Positions 41,241-53,825 of a DNA stretch of 64,000 nucleotides are shown here, one piece after another (the first letter of the stretch is position 1; each line of letters begins with the position of its first letter). A program made the translations under genes and the position numbers. Where the stretch lies: contig JAJFZO010000229.1 in assembly GCA_021397835.1 (NCBI GenBank), forward strand, positions 3,534,001 through 3,598,000. Reading direction: 5' to 3'. This DNA comes from Moringa oleifera. Taxonomy: Eukaryota; Streptophyta; Magnoliopsida; Brassicales; Moringaceae. Under the pieces are notes generated by a model. That model had not been told where the DNA came from. It saw only the letters and a list, made by a program, of their open reading frames with translations, and searched no databases.

Positions 41241-42284
41241 TTATTAGGATAACAGAGTTTATTGTTATTTATGGCTCGCAGTTTTAATAAACAATTAAGG
41301 AATAATATTGTTAATAATTCATGAATAATTATCTCATGATGAAGAATGAAACCGCTTTTTTTCTATTGATTTACTTTATGTTTATTTTTTATTAGTTCTT
41401 TAGCAATAATTTGTAATTGCTTGGTCTAATTATAGAAAATCCTCATATTAACTTTTATGTTAGTTAAGGCTTAGTTAAATTTAATTTCTTCTTTCATAAT
41501 AAATTAGTTATAATTCAGAATCATGGGATCGACTCTTACTATCATTATACTAATCTGAGATCAATTGATATAGTTAACTACACACATCATTTGCAGTAAT
41601 ATTTACAACAGGGCTTTATTAGAGTGATTAAATTCATACTCTATGAATTTAGATTTAATTAACCAATTTGATGAACTCAATATCTTTTTACGAAACTAAT
41701 GAGTTAATACTCCATTTTAAGTGATTTATTAATCTATACTTATATATCATTATAGAAAGAATTTAATAACACAATGATATTATCATGCAAGACTTAAAAT
41801 CAATCAATTGATCATTAAAATGAAATATATAAATACTATAAAAAAATCTAAAAATAATGACAAAAATTAGTGACAGATAAAATCAATTACTAAATAATGA
41901 CAGATTAGCGACATAATTATTATAAAATTAAAATTTCAAAATAGCAACTGATTTGTGACAAAATAGTAACAAAATCTAACGACAAACAAAAATTTTGTCA
42001 TTAAATTTAATGTTTGATTAATTTATATTTTTAAAATTAATGTAACGATTGTTTAGTGATCGAATAACTATTAATCACTAAAAAATTAAAAAATGCAGCC
42101 TAGTGACCACCATGTATTGGTTGTTAAGGTGCCATGCAACCTAACAATCGCTATGAATCAGTCGCTAGGCTTTTAATACCTTATTGCCTAATGATCGAGC
42201 AAGCATCAATGGCTAAGGCTAAGGCTTCGCATCGCAGCTAGCATGCCCTAGCTACTAACGTGTTAGTGACTAATACGCCCTAAC
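41241..42284. other. Intergenic; possible decayed DNA transposon from about 41836
   Basis: No gene seen. From about 41836 the sequence ACTATAAAAAAATC starts a stretch rich in TAGTGAC and TAACGAC words, as in CACTA-type subterminal regions. A possible matching end (TTTATAGT) lies near 42820. Boundaries are uncertain. Confidence 0.35.
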
Positions 42285-42699
42285 TAGGGGTGAGCATAAT
42301 TTGGTTAAAATCGAAAAAACTGATAAACAGAATTGATTTCAATTAATTCGGTTTGATTTTTAAATTTTTTAATTTTAAATCATTTTTTGGTTTTTTGATC
42401 GATTTATGATTAATTTTTTTAAAATCAAAATCGACCAAAAAATTAATTTAATTTAACAATTAATTAAGTTTATTAATTTTATTAATAATAATTTATTTTT
42501 TAAAATATAAAATTTAAATTTAAATAAATTTTTGATTAATTCAGTTACCGATGAAATCGATAAAAAAATTTTAATTTAATTTAATTTAGTTTATTATTTT
42601 TTATATTCAATCGATTTTAATTTTTTTAAAAAAAATTAATTAATTCGATTTTTCAAAGTTTTAAACCGAATCGATTGAACTAACCGAATGTTCATCCTA
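42285..42699. mobile_element. MITE copy 2 (same family as 1319-1734)
   Basis: Starts TAGGGGTGAGCATAATTTGG and ends GAATGTTCATCCTA, with the same internal order of GATTTTTAAATTTTTTA, AAAATCGACCAAAAA and TTTAAACCGAATCGATT words as copy 1. It is more diverged and no clear 9-bp duplication could be read at its edges. Confidence 0.75.
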
Positions 42700-43892
42700 G
42701 CTCCAGCACTAAAGCTAGCTACACAATCAACATGCTAGCAATGGACATCGCCGATCCCTAAAGCTAGCTAAGGCTGCCTCAAAAGGTAGCCTAACGACCA
42801 CCCTTAAGATTAATTAAGTTTATAGTTAAAAAAAATTAAAATTGATATACGAAACTATTTCAAAAAATAATTAAAATATTAAAAAATAAGCTAAGCATCT
42901 CATGCTAGCAAAATAAATCTGTGATCCATAAACTTAATTAATCATGATTCAGCAATAAGGGAAAAAAATCATATCCCAAGTAACAACATCAAATGTTTCG
43001 TAAATATCCTAATAGGCCCAAAAGCTTGATCTGTGACTATGTTATTGTCTCTTTGGCATATTCTTCAATGCTTTTTCCTAAACATCTTAATAATAAGTCA
43101 CACATATCTTAGTACCAATTCACAAAGGATAATATATCCAATAGTGAAAGATAACTGATCATATGATTTATACCTGATTTCCCTCTTGGAGATTCAATAT
43201 ATGTGTTTGCGGTTGAGCTAGTCATAAATCTAACCATTTGTGAACTAGTCATACTTTCCCCACTCTATAATCACATCCAAGAAAAGTAAATAACATAAGC
43301 TCAATGTCACTAGATCGATGATCATCATATGTATTACTTAAGATAAACAACCTTTAACAAGTAAATAAGATGGATCTAATTTTCTAAACTTTTAACTTTT
43401 CTAAGTTACCATAAAGAACACTTAAGAAATTTTAGAAATGAGATGGTCAAATAAAACTTTAAGGTAAATTTTAATGCAATATAAAATTTTATCTTTGATG
43501 TAGTTATTTTAGTATATTTTTTTAATGCACGCTTGATAAAAATAAAAAATATTTTAAAAAATTTAAATAGATGAAATAGACTATACTGTGTTTAATGTGC
43601 TTGTTTAAGCTATTCAAATTGAACCTTCATATTAGTGTATCATTTGACAGAGTAAGCAGCTAAAAAAAGAAATATTTAAAGCTTTAATCTATTAACAAAA
43701 AATGGTGCAATAAACAACCACAAAATGTTTAAGATTTAATCCATGCAAGAAAAGGAAACAAAGCTCCAATTTTGGGCAACAAATTAATTTATTTTTCTTC
43801 AAATGGGAACACAAGCTGTGTCCTTCATCTTCCTCCGCTGAATCTTACGCTTATCTTGTAAACATCTTAACCATCTTCATCTTCCCACACTC
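42700..43892. other. Intergenic upstream of CDR1-like 3
   Basis: No gene in 42700-43700. 43725-43892 is the shared protease promoter block (AAATGTTTAAGATTTAATCC, GGAAACAAAGCTCC, TTTTGGGCAACAAATTAATT). Confidence 0.5.
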
Positions 43893-43898
43893 TATATA
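43893..43898 (+). promoter_or_regulatory. TATA box of CDR1-like 3
   Basis: TATATA 61 bp before the ATG, in the same setting as the TATA of copies 1 and 2. Confidence 0.6.
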
Positions 43899-43958
43899 CA
43901 ACCCTACTCCATCCCTCTCATCATCGTCGCCTCTTATTCAGATTACTTTCAGTTGATC

Positions 43959-45236
43959 ATGGCTACTCTCCTTCTGGTTCTTTCTCTTTTGAGTCTTTCC
44001 GTCGCTGAGGCTCAACGTGGTGGGTTCTCTGTTGAGTTGATCCACCGTGACTCACCAAGGTCTCCCTTCTACAACGCAGATGAAACCCCTTCACAGCGCC
44101 TGACCAAGGCTATGCAGCGCTCTTTTGCTCGTGTCCATACCTTTGGCCTTAACGCTGCCTCACCGGAGGGGCCACAAGCCGAAATCATCCCCAACTATGG
44201 CGAGTACCTCATGAACATCTCGATCGGCACTCCTCCGGTGACAATCATGGGCATTGCTGATACGGGAAGTGACCTTTTGTGGACTCAGTGCAAGCCTTGC
44301 AGTAGGTGTTACAAGCAAGACGCTCCTCTCTTTGACCCCAGCGCTTCCTCCACCTATAAGGACCTCTCATGCGACAGCCGCCCGTGCGAGACTGTACAGG
44401 GAAGCTGCAGTGAAGAGGTTTGCCATTATTCAGTGAACTATGGAGACAAGTCCTTCTCACATGGGAACCTAGCCGTGGATGCACTCACTCTTGCCTCCAC
44501 CACTGGCCGCCCTGTGACTATCCCAAACACTATCATCGGCTGCGGCCATGACAATGACGGCACCTTCGATTCGAAAGGTTCCGGCATTGTTGGGCTCGGG
44601 GGTGGTCCTGTTTCACTTGTCCAGCAAATGGGTTCTCTGACGGGCGGCAAGTTCTCTTACTGCTTGGTCCCTCTTACCAACGAGGCTGGCGCTAGCAGCA
44701 AGATCAACTTCGGCACTAATGCTGTGGTGTCTGGTTCAGGTGCAGTATCCACTCCATTAGTCAAGGACGACCCGTCAACTTTCTACTTTCTCACTCTCGA
44801 AGCCATCAGTGTCGGGACCAAGAGGATCAAATTCAACGGCTCCAGATTCGGCACCACCGAAGGCAACATCGTCATCGACTCAGGCACCACCCTGACGCTA
44901 CTACCACAAGACTTCTACGCAGTTCTTGAGTCCGCTGTATCAAGCCAGATCGACGCAAATCCCATCAAAAGTCCTGACGAGTCATTGGGCCTCTGCTACA
45001 ACAAATCACCTGATTTCAAAGTGCCAACAATCACCGTGCACTTCAAAGACGCAGACGTGAACCTGAAACCAGTGAATACCTTTGTTGAAGCTTCAATGGG
45101 TGTATTGTGCTTCACCTTCGTCCCCGCTTATGATGTTGCCATTTACGGAAATTTGGCTCAGATGAACTTCTTGGTTGGGTATGACTCTACAGGGCAGACT
45201 GTCTCCTTCAAGCCGACTGACTGCGCCAAGATGTAG
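43959..45236 (+). CDS. CDR1-like aspartic protease, copy 3 (intact)
   Basis: 425 residues, no introns. The ATG at 43959 gives a short signal peptide (residues 1-18), then GGFSVELIHRDSPRSPFYN. The catalytic sites are DTGS (101-104) and DSGT (307-310). The Cys-rich insert (CKPCSRCYKQ, CDSRPC, GSCSE, VCHYSVNYGD), TIIGCGHDNDGTF, GLGGGPVSLVQQ, GKFSYCLVPLTNEAG and the C-terminus IYGNLAQMNFLVGYD/SFKPTDCAKM are all intact. It is closely similar to copy 1 through the whole length, with a shorter N-terminus. The expected product is an apoplastic A1 protease of the CDR1 subgroup; a role in defence signalling is inferred from the family only. An in-frame TTG at 43953 is not used as a start. Confidence 0.92.
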   Translation: MATLLLVLSLLSLSVAEAQRGGFSVELIHRDSPRSPFYNADETPSQRLTKAMQRSFARVHTFGLNAASPEGPQAEIIPNYGEYLMNISIGTPPVTIMGIADTGSDLLWTQCKPCSRCYKQDAPLFDPSASSTYKDLSCDSRPCETVQGSCSEEVCHYSVNYGDKSFSHGNLAVDALTLASTTGRPVTIPNTIIGCGHDNDGTFDSKGSGIVGLGGGPVSLVQQMGSLTGGKFSYCLVPLTNEAGASSKINFGTNAVVSGSGAVSTPLVKDDPSTFYFLTLEAISVGTKRIKFNGSRFGTTEGNIVIDSGTTLTLLPQDFYAVLESAVSSQIDANPIKSPDESLGLCYNKSPDFKVPTITVHFKDADVNLKPVNTFVEASMGVLCFTFVPAYDVAIYGNLAQMNFLVGYDSTGQTVSFKPTDCAKM

Positions 45237-45865
45237 TAAGCCTGCAGGGTACTGCATGCAAGTCCACCTGTGAACTACTGTGTTTTTTCTCCCTTCATTC
45301 TTTGTGCCTACTTCTCCAAAGGGCACAGTCTGACTCATTAGAGCCTTGGCTTTCATGTTTCTACAAATAGCTGTAGTTTGGGTTTGCTTTTTTTGTGCGG
45401 CAAATTAATAAATTTTAATTTTAAAATTTCTTTAATTTTCTTAGGTTTAAAATATGATCACCAGATCTTCCTGCGTTTCATCAAAACCTAACATGCTTAA
45501 GGAACTAATGATTGAAAATTCATTTCAACTAAGCTGTTTCTGGACTACATGTGATGGTTTTAGATGATCTCCATGTATGGAAAATGATTAAAACTTGTCT
45601 TAATTATGCTGTTAAGCTATTAGACTCAACCTTAGTTTAAAAAAAAAAAAGAAAAGAAAAATTACTTTTGACTTTAAACACAGCCTTGAGGTTATGAATT
45701 TTATGCCAGGTTTTAGTAAGCTATTTTTACTATTTTTGAAAATAATCTAAGTATAACATCATTTGTCACTAAATAAAACGTGAGTCAAGACTTTAGGGAC
45801 ATAAAACCAACTTTCTTTTAATTTGTGCAAAACATTGTGATGTCTTTGATGGTGTTTCAATGTAC

Positions 45866-45923
<58 letters not shown>

Positions 45924-47361
45924 CATTTACTTTCAAATGTTTGTTAACTATGGTTTCTATGCTACTGTCAGAAATTTGTTGTGTATTTAGTTTATATATT
46001 ATTATTTTAATGTTTTTTATCATTTTCAAATTTATATGTTTATTATGAATATTGTAATTATTAATATTTATTATTAAAATTTATATGGTTGATTATTTTA
46101 ATATTAAAGTGTGCTTGTTCATGTTTATATGTTTACTTATCATTTGATTACAATATATCATAATATATTTCCTTATTCTTTTATAATCATATATTGAGTA
46201 AAACATTAACTTTCATATTACCTCTTACGATCTTCAAGTTTTAAGTATTACTTTGTATCATATAATATTTTTGTTTTAATGATTTTCATAATTTTTAAAT
46301 TTTCAATGTTCAAGTAAGGATTGTGTTATTTCTAGATGATTTATATAGAAAAGCTTTTTAAGTTGATTTTTATGTCCAATCTACTGATTTAAGATATCCT
46401 AAAAGTAAGATGTTATTTTAAAATTTAATCAAGTGCTATCTTGATATTATCTTAAATATATATATAATTTACTTTAAAATGGAACATAATTAAAAATGCA
46501 AAATGATTAGCTCTTTTACTTTATCAAATTATGTTTGTCATGTTTGAAAAACTATGTTTTGTTTTAGTTTTTTTTTTTTTTTTTGTTAACTAAGATCTTT
46601 TTATTATAGTGTGACTTATTTATAATAATTTTATTTCACTTTCAAAAGTATATTTTATGATCATATTAATGTATGTTGTATTTGATATATTAAAAATTTT
46701 TACTAGGGCAAATCTCACATTATGAGATACAACTATTTATTATAATGATTAGATGTTGAAATACATTTGAATGTGATGGGTCTTGGAGATACCATTAAAA
46801 AGATGATGGTGCATCTAATTAAAATTATGCTAATGTTATAATTTTTTTTTTTGTCATCATCTTTATGATGGGTTAATATTTTAATAATTTATAGTGAAAG
46901 AACCCTTTAAACTTTGGCATGATTTAAAAGAATAGAATGTATCCTCACAAAAGTTCGCTATGATCCACAACATTTATTTTTATAAGCTTACAAAACAATG
47001 AGTGAGTATTGCCATGATGGGGCTCGCGAACCAGGTGCACCCTTGAGGTGAGAAAAAAATTCTCTTTGAATTTGATTAAACTAAAAAAAAATCGATAAAT
47101 TTTAAAATTCATTTTGGTTAACTTTGTGATAAAAATTAAAAAAACAAAAGTAACCATCAATTTTTTTTACCATGTGATTTGTCAATGTAAGTACTTTTGA
47201 TTTTTCTCTATTTTTTTAAAGAAAAACTCAAGAAAGGCAAAAAAAAAAAAAAAAAAAATCTTTAAGCAATGGTCAAACTTCTCTAAGTAATTTGGGTTCA
47301 TGGACCAGTTATGTGAGAGGAAGGATTAATACCCTCACAAACACTTGAAATTGATATTAAC
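45237..47361. other. Intergenic, no gene seen
   Basis: 3' flank of CDR1-like 3 followed by AT-rich DNA with a microsatellite and poly-A/T tracts. Confidence 0.5.
45868..45923. repeat. TTA microsatellite, about 18 units
   Basis: Uninterrupted trinucleotide run. It creates artificial poly-Asn or poly-Leu reading frames on the two strands; these are not genes. Confidence 0.95.
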
Positions 47362-48233
47362 TAATAGCATGTTTGATTCGTGAAATAGAATAGAAAATGA
47401 ATAGAAAAAGTATTTTTTGAAAATAGAAAAGAAAAAAAATATAAAAGAATAAGTATTATTATTATGTTTGATTCATTGTAATTGAATAGAGTATAAATTC
47501 ATTTTCGTGTGTTTGGTTCATAAAAATAAGCTAGGAAAGTAATTAAAGCAAGTTTAAAAGACTAATACATCCTTCAATTAAATTAATTATAATTTAATTA
47601 ATTTTTATTAAAATAATATTAATTAATTAATTAATATTTTATAATAATACATTATTATAAAAATAATATCAACTAAATAATATATTAATAATTATTTTTA
47701 TTTTTAAATATTAATATTATAAAATTAATATTAATATTAATTAATATTTTAATAAAAATAATATTTTTTACTTTTTTCTTTTTTTGATGAATTATTTAAA
47801 AAATAAAAAAGATGTTATTATTATAAAAATGATATTAACAAAATAATATGTTAATAATTATTTTTTATTTTTATATATTAATATTATAAAATTAATATTA
47901 ATATTAATTAATATTTTAATAATAATATTTTTATTTTTTAGTAAATTATTTAAAAAATTAAAAATAAATTTATTATATATATATATGATAGTAATTTAAA
48001 ATTTTCATCAAGAGTACCTTAGAAATAGAAAAATATAGCAATTCCTTATTTTCATGGAATAGTTATTTCGAGAATTCACATTAAAATAGCTATTTTGAGA
48101 ATTCACATTGAAATAGAAATTTTTTAAAGAATTATAATTCTGTGATAAAAATGAACCAAATATTGAAAAAACAATTTCATACGGAATAAAGTAGGAAAAG
48201 AATTGATATTCTTGCCAACTAAACATGCTGTAA
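47362..48233. mobile_element. PIF/Harbinger-like (Tourist-type) MITE with TAA duplication
   Basis: The element is about 47365-48230 and is flanked by TAA at 47362-47364 and 48231-48233. Ends are inverted repeats (TAGCATGTTTGATTCG on the left; CAGCATGTTTAGTTGG inward from the right), and ATAGAATAGAAAA-like subterminal sequence is mirrored. The interior has two near-copies of a segment with ATATTAATATTATAAAATTAAT (about 47640-47770 and 47820-47940). No coding capacity. Confidence 0.65.
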
Positions 48234-48593
48234 ATAAAAATATATTATGTCGAGTGATACGAAAAGATTTGAAATTGACTCTCATTAAAGGGAATACATG
48301 TTAATTATAAAGAAAACCTTTTGAAAAATGCATGAACGATGAAAATTTTTTATTATAACTATAATCATATCTTTGTTTTCAAAATGATATTATATAAGAC
48401 TAAGAGAGTTAGCTATCGCCTAACCTTCGAATCTTGAAAAGAACACAATAAATGAATTTTATTTTCTTGTGAGGGAGGAGAAGTAAGGAGCAACCAGGAT
48501 GATACATTTTTTGGGTGAAAACAAAAATATGAATACCATCATACCTCCTCCTTGAAATAAAACAATTTTGTTTAAAAATCTATGAGAGGATTT

Positions 48594-49085
48594 TGTCCAA
48601 TGCTCACATTATTCTGAAGTTTATTTTATGCAAAAATCATTGACACGTAACACAAGAGTAATAGTAGTAAAAAACTCATGAAACAACCAAGAAGGCACCA
48701 AGAAAGCAAAAAAGTATAGAGTTGTATTTATTCCAATTAAGTTGTTACAACGCAAAAAGGTGGCATAGCCTAAACCTACTAGTATCATGCATTTATGCCT
48801 CCCGAGACCTTGTCGCTAGAAAGTAGGGCAGAAACTCACAATGCTACAAGGAAGCTCAAGAGGAAACTCTCACACTCACAGTCAACCTAAATTCTCTAAA
48901 AGCTCTCCGAAAAAAAAAAAAAAAAAAGAAGGTTTCTCTCCTCTCAATCAAAGGTTTATTTATAAGTAAAGCCCCTTGCCAAGACCAAACAAATATCCTG
49001 AAAATATGATGCACTCAACCAAAGCCACGTGTCTGCCATTGATCTATAATGCACTAGTAAGTGGTTCTTATATTCTACACACTTT
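48594..49085 (-). repeat. Possible solo LTR (minus orientation)
   Basis: Read on the minus strand it has an LTR-like plan: a TGTAGAATATAAG start, CACGTG in the upstream part, a TATA-like CTTATAAATAAAC near 48960, then a purine-rich GAGAGGAGAGAAACC leader and a Ser/Leu-poor non-coding tail. No second copy, primer site or target duplication was found. Confidence 0.3.
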
Positions 49086-50474
49086 CTTGAATCTACAGTA
49101 TAAAAGTGAATCTTAATCTATTTATTATATATAATCTTAAATGCTTAGTAAAGTTATTTATTTTATATGATAAAATCTATCTTATAATTAGATGATAACA
49201 CATTACTTTCTAATTTTATTTATTTCAATATTAGACGCAGAAAGTGTACACAATTTGTTATATATTCAATACTTTAAAAGTTTAAAGTTCTTAATTTAAC
49301 AAATTTTCATATTATTTTTATTACTATTTATGTGTTTTTATGTTATTTACTTTTAAAATAGTAAAAATAAGATTCTTTTTTAAATTGACACATATAAAGT
49401 TTACTAAATTAATATAAAGCTAATTTAAAAGTTGTTAAATTGATCTATTTAAAACTCAAAAAGTAGCTTGTAAATATAGTCAGATGAACCAAGCTCATGG
49501 ATAGACTACAAGTCATGCATTTTTCAAGAGGGCGAATCCAATCCAACTAGTTAAGTTGGAAAGCTCATTCGAGTTTGTGTCAGATTGGACTTGGATTGTA
49601 AGTTCATGGGCCAAGGTAGCTGGACTCAACTCGTTACTGGCCCTGACACAAAAGTGGAAGCTAGTGGGATTTCCATTACTTTCAATTAGGATTGTTAATA
49701 ATTTCATTATTTTGTACTATAAGATTCAAATATATTTTATTCATTAGCGGATAGAAGCAAGAAAATCCAATAGAAAAATTATGACAATTATAAACTAATT
49801 GAAGGGAAAAATTTATCATTTATCCATTTGTAGCAAATTTTATACATCACTTTAATAAATAATTTTATTTATTATTTTTTAAAAAATAATATGAATAAAT
49901 AAGTAAATTTTAGCAAACAAAATAAATGCTAATAAAAATGATATGAAAAACTAATAGCTTCAAATTTTTAAAATATTTAATATATAACAATTTCAATAAA
50001 TTTTTTAGGTTTAATATTAAAATTAATAGAATTAGTGAGTAACATAGTTAGTTGATTATAAGATAGATTTTAAATAATAGTAATAATATTTAACTAAAAA
50101 TAATATACTAACTTTATTTTTGTTAAATGAACTAACAACGAATGTACAAATTTTAAAAAATAAAAGATATATATTATTAATTATTTTTTATTAATTAACT
50201 TTGTATGTTTATAAAATTTATTGTATAAATCTAGTTAAATTTAAACAGGTTAAATGAGTTCAGTTCATTAACTTGTTTAATTAATTTTAAAGAATCGATT
50301 CATCAAAGGATTCAGCTCAAAATTTAAAGTATGTAGCCCAATTTATTATAAAATAAATAATCTTAACCAAGTTCACTTATTAAATGGATTGAATTAAAAT
50401 TTATCGAATTGGGTCATAAGTATCTCATGGGTCACGAGTTTAATGATGAGCTTGATTATAACACAATTTATTTT
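49086..50474. other. Intergenic, no gene seen
   Basis: AT-rich; the only frames are short and unassignable. Confidence 0.5.
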
Positions 50475-50889
50475 GGAGGAAATTGTCAAAATTGGCATGT
50501 ATCATAGAGACAAAAATACCCTTATAAAAGACAATGATATCTTCAAAATTAAAATAATTCAAAATTTGAGAAGATTTGTCTGAATACTCTCTTTTTTATG
50601 TTTTTCTTTCTTTGAGCTATATCTTTCTTCGCTCTCTGTTTTAGTTTTTTCCTCCTCAATTTTATATCTAAAATCCAAAGAAGGAATCGAAGGTAGTCAT
50701 TGATATTTTCACCTAATTGTCCTGAACAGAGAAGGAAGCTCGTGTTTTTTATAGCATATTTCTCAAGCTCAGGTTTTTTACTACATATTTGTCTTCAAAA
50801 TCAGAACATGCTCAAATGGATGAAAAGGGTGATAGGTATACCTATGAACAACAATGTAGCTTAATTTGGTGCCCTCCGTTACATATGTG

Positions 50890-51030
50890 AATATATATGT
50901 TTGAAAATCATGCCTTATTTGGTTTACAGTAACATCATTATGAAATTTCTACCTTATCTTTTAAAATCGTACCTTATTTGGTCTATCGTAACATCATTAT
51001 AAAATTCATATATTATCTTTTAAAATCATG
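50890..51030. repeat. Short tandem repeat at the MULE left end
   Basis: Two copies of a unit of about 65 bp (ATCATGCCTTATTTGG / ATCGTACCTTATTTGG ... AACATCATTAT ... TTATCTTTTAAAATC), ahead of the transposase. Confidence 0.7.
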
Positions 51031-51078
51031 ACAAGTTATAAAATCATGCTCATAAAATCATAACAAGTTTAGGTAATC

Positions 51079-53825
51079 ATGCCTGGTAATTTGAAATGTT
51101 TTCTTCGGCATTGTAGAATGCAGATAATTGTAACTTGGAATGGTGAGTGGTCTGAGTTCAGTGGTAGTTTTAAGTATATTGGCAGAGCTATCAAAACTAA
51201 AGGGTTTGTTGTTCGGAAGGGTTTGACATATGTGCAGTTGTTAGATTTGGCTAAATCTTGTGTAGAGGCTAATTTCTTTAATACTGATGTTGTACTGCAT
51301 ACCATAGTAAGTTCTGAAAAAACTGCTGTCAAAATTGAGTTAGTGAATGACGATGATGTTGAGTTTATGTTGTACGATAACAGTATAGTTCTCCGTGTGA
51401 TTATTGATTTAGTGGAGAGAAATTTTGTTGAGAATAGACAAAGTTTATGTGAAGGACGAATCAATCCTTTTAATTCTTGTTCTGGGAGTAATCCAACTGT
51501 TGAATTAGATATTGATGCCATCGAACCATTCTTTCATAGCGAGACTCCCTTTGATACTCAGCATACCAATGAGATTCATACAAATGAGAACAACTTGAAT
51601 GAGTGGATGGACTATGATATTGGGTGTGAAAACCCAATCATGAAAGCTTAACCTATTAAACCTACCAGTGAAGATCATTGTGAGCCTATTCTAGAAGCAG
51701 AACCCGACAATGAAGAATTGAATGAGAATTTACGTCTTGTCCCACCTTATGTCCCAGTTACATGCCCGAAAGTACATAATAATTCAAATTCAACCGATCG
51801 TATTGTCAGACAATATAATGTGTTAGGTGCTGAATTATACAGTCTTGCGTCAACTTCTACTATGGAATCAGTGACTCCAATTGACACCCTTGCTAGAGGT
51901 TAGTTTTTCTCAAACAAAAAAGAGCTGAAGCAATTTTTGGTTGTGCATGCTTTAACTGAGAACTTTGAATTTAGAGTCGCTAGGTCTAACAAATCATTAT
52001 TTGATATTGCTTGTAGAGAAAAAAATTATGCATGAAAGATTGGTGCTACGAGAGTTGCACAAGGGCAATTTTTTCAAATTAGAAAGTGTGATTTGACACA
52101 CACTTGTACAGTTGAAGAGTTGCATCGATGGCATTGACAAGCTAGTTCTCCCGTTATCCGAGCAATTGTGGCTCAAAAATTGTTTACTAATGCTAGAATC
52201 ATTAAGCCGAAAGACATCATGAGTGATATAAAAGAACTTTTTGGTATACAAATTTTATATAGCAAAGCTTGGAAGGCTAAAGAGTATGCATTGTTTCTTA
52301 CATATAGTGACCCAACTGAGTCATATCAACAATTGCCATCATACTGCCACATGTTGCAAATAATTAATCCGAGAACTAGGGCTCACATATGCATTAAAGA
52401 TGGAACTAATCGATTTAAATATTTCTTTGTGGCTCTTGGACAATCGTTGAGGAGATTTCATTCGGTAATCAGACTGGTCATTGCTATCGATGCTACTCAC
52501 CTAAAGGAAAGGTTCCACGGTGTAATATTTGTAGCAGCGTGCAAAGATGAGAATGAATAGATATATCCACTAGCATTCAATTATGGTGACTCTAAGAACT
52601 ATGAAGCATTGGAGTGGTTCTTACGACAGCTAAGAGAAACTATAGGTTTGGTTGAGGACTTGGTTATTATATCAGATCATCATGCCAGTATTGCAAATGT
52701 TATCGCAAATGTCTTTTCTAATTCTTGTCATGGTTTATGTTCATGGTATATGGCCCAAAATATAAAGAATAAATTCAAGAAGGAAGATGTATCTAAGATA
52801 TTTTATAGTACAGCTAGGGCATATCGGGAATCTAAATTTAATAAATTTATGACTGAGTTATCGGCTAATCACCCTAAAGCCTTCGAATATATCATGAAGG
52901 AAGATTCAAAAAAATGATCACGTGTGTATTGTCCCCGAAGACGTTATCAACTCATGACCACTAATATAGCCGAGAGCTTGAATTCGTGTCTTCGATTTGC
53001 TCGCGAGTTGCTTATGATGGCTCTATTGGAATTCATTTGAGACATGATGCAACGTTGGTTTTTTGATCGACTGGAGAAAGCTAAGGTTTGGAGGTTACAA
53101 CTAACAAAATGGGTTCACTTATTGATGACTGAGAGACAAAAAGTTTCATTACAAATGACAGCTTCCAATGTTGATTGGAATGTATTTTTAGTTATGCACA
53201 AAGGTAAAGAGGCAATTCTGAATCTTATTGAATATACTTGCACTTGTAGGGAGTTTCAAGTTGATCTTTTGCCATGTGCACATGCACTAGCAGCTTTCAG
53301 ATGACATTAATTGTTTTATTGGTAATATTCTTATTCTTATTATTCATTGCAATTTCTTACGTTAACTTTACAAATTATGTACTTTTTACAGGGAACGTAA
53401 TATTGATTTCATAACTTTTTGCTCTAACTACTACAAACATGATCAATTAGTAGCAGCATACGCTGAGTCGATATATCCAGTTGGTGATAAGTCTGATTGG
53501 GATGTACATGAAGAAGTCAAAAGAGTTGTACTATTACCACCAAATAATGGTAAGTCAATAGGACACCCAAAAAAATAGAGAATACCCTCTGGTGGGGAGA
53601 AGACATGCCAAAAGAAGTGCTCTCGATGCACGCAATATGGACACAATTGATTGACTTACTCTAATCCACAGTATTATGATAGAGTTAGCCACTCTCAATC
53701 ATCTAATGTGCCTGATCAGTTGCATCGTAAATGTCGTAATTATGGTGAAATCGGACATAATTCACAAACTTGTGTAATGCCTCCCATTTCAAATTTACTA
53801 AATAATGATACAATTGACTTATGAT
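51079..53825 (+). pseudogene. MuDR-type (MULE) transposase, nonsense-riddled
   Basis: Domains in order: N-terminal region with IIVTWNGEW; MuDR DNA-binding region (FFSNKKELKQFLVVHAL, VARSNKSLFDIACREKNY); DDE core (AIDATHLKERFHG near 52490, VIISDHHASI near 52670, HGLCSWYMAQN near 52730, TTNIAESLNS near 52970); SWIM zinc finger (CTCREFQVDLLPCAHALAA, 53243-53295); and in a second exon from 53392 the knuckles CSRCTQYGHN and CRNYGEIGHNSQTC. From 51079 to 53300 a single frame is kept, interrupted by stops at 51649, 51901, 52033, 52135, 52558, 52915 and 53038. The expected intron donor after TTTCAG reads AT instead of GT. Transposases of this class cut and reinsert MULEs; this copy cannot. Confidence 0.88.

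Noticed and set aside
45793..46029. Minus-strand frame with a long poly-Asn run (and poly-Leu on the other strand)
   Set aside because: It is the translated TTA microsatellite at 45868-45923 in AT-rich DNA, with no other coding sign.
51079..53825. Transposase as a working or domesticated host gene (FAR1 or MUSTANG-like)
   Set aside because: Seven in-frame stops before the intron, a missing splice donor and further stops after it; and it sits inside a transposon with a typical cargo gene.
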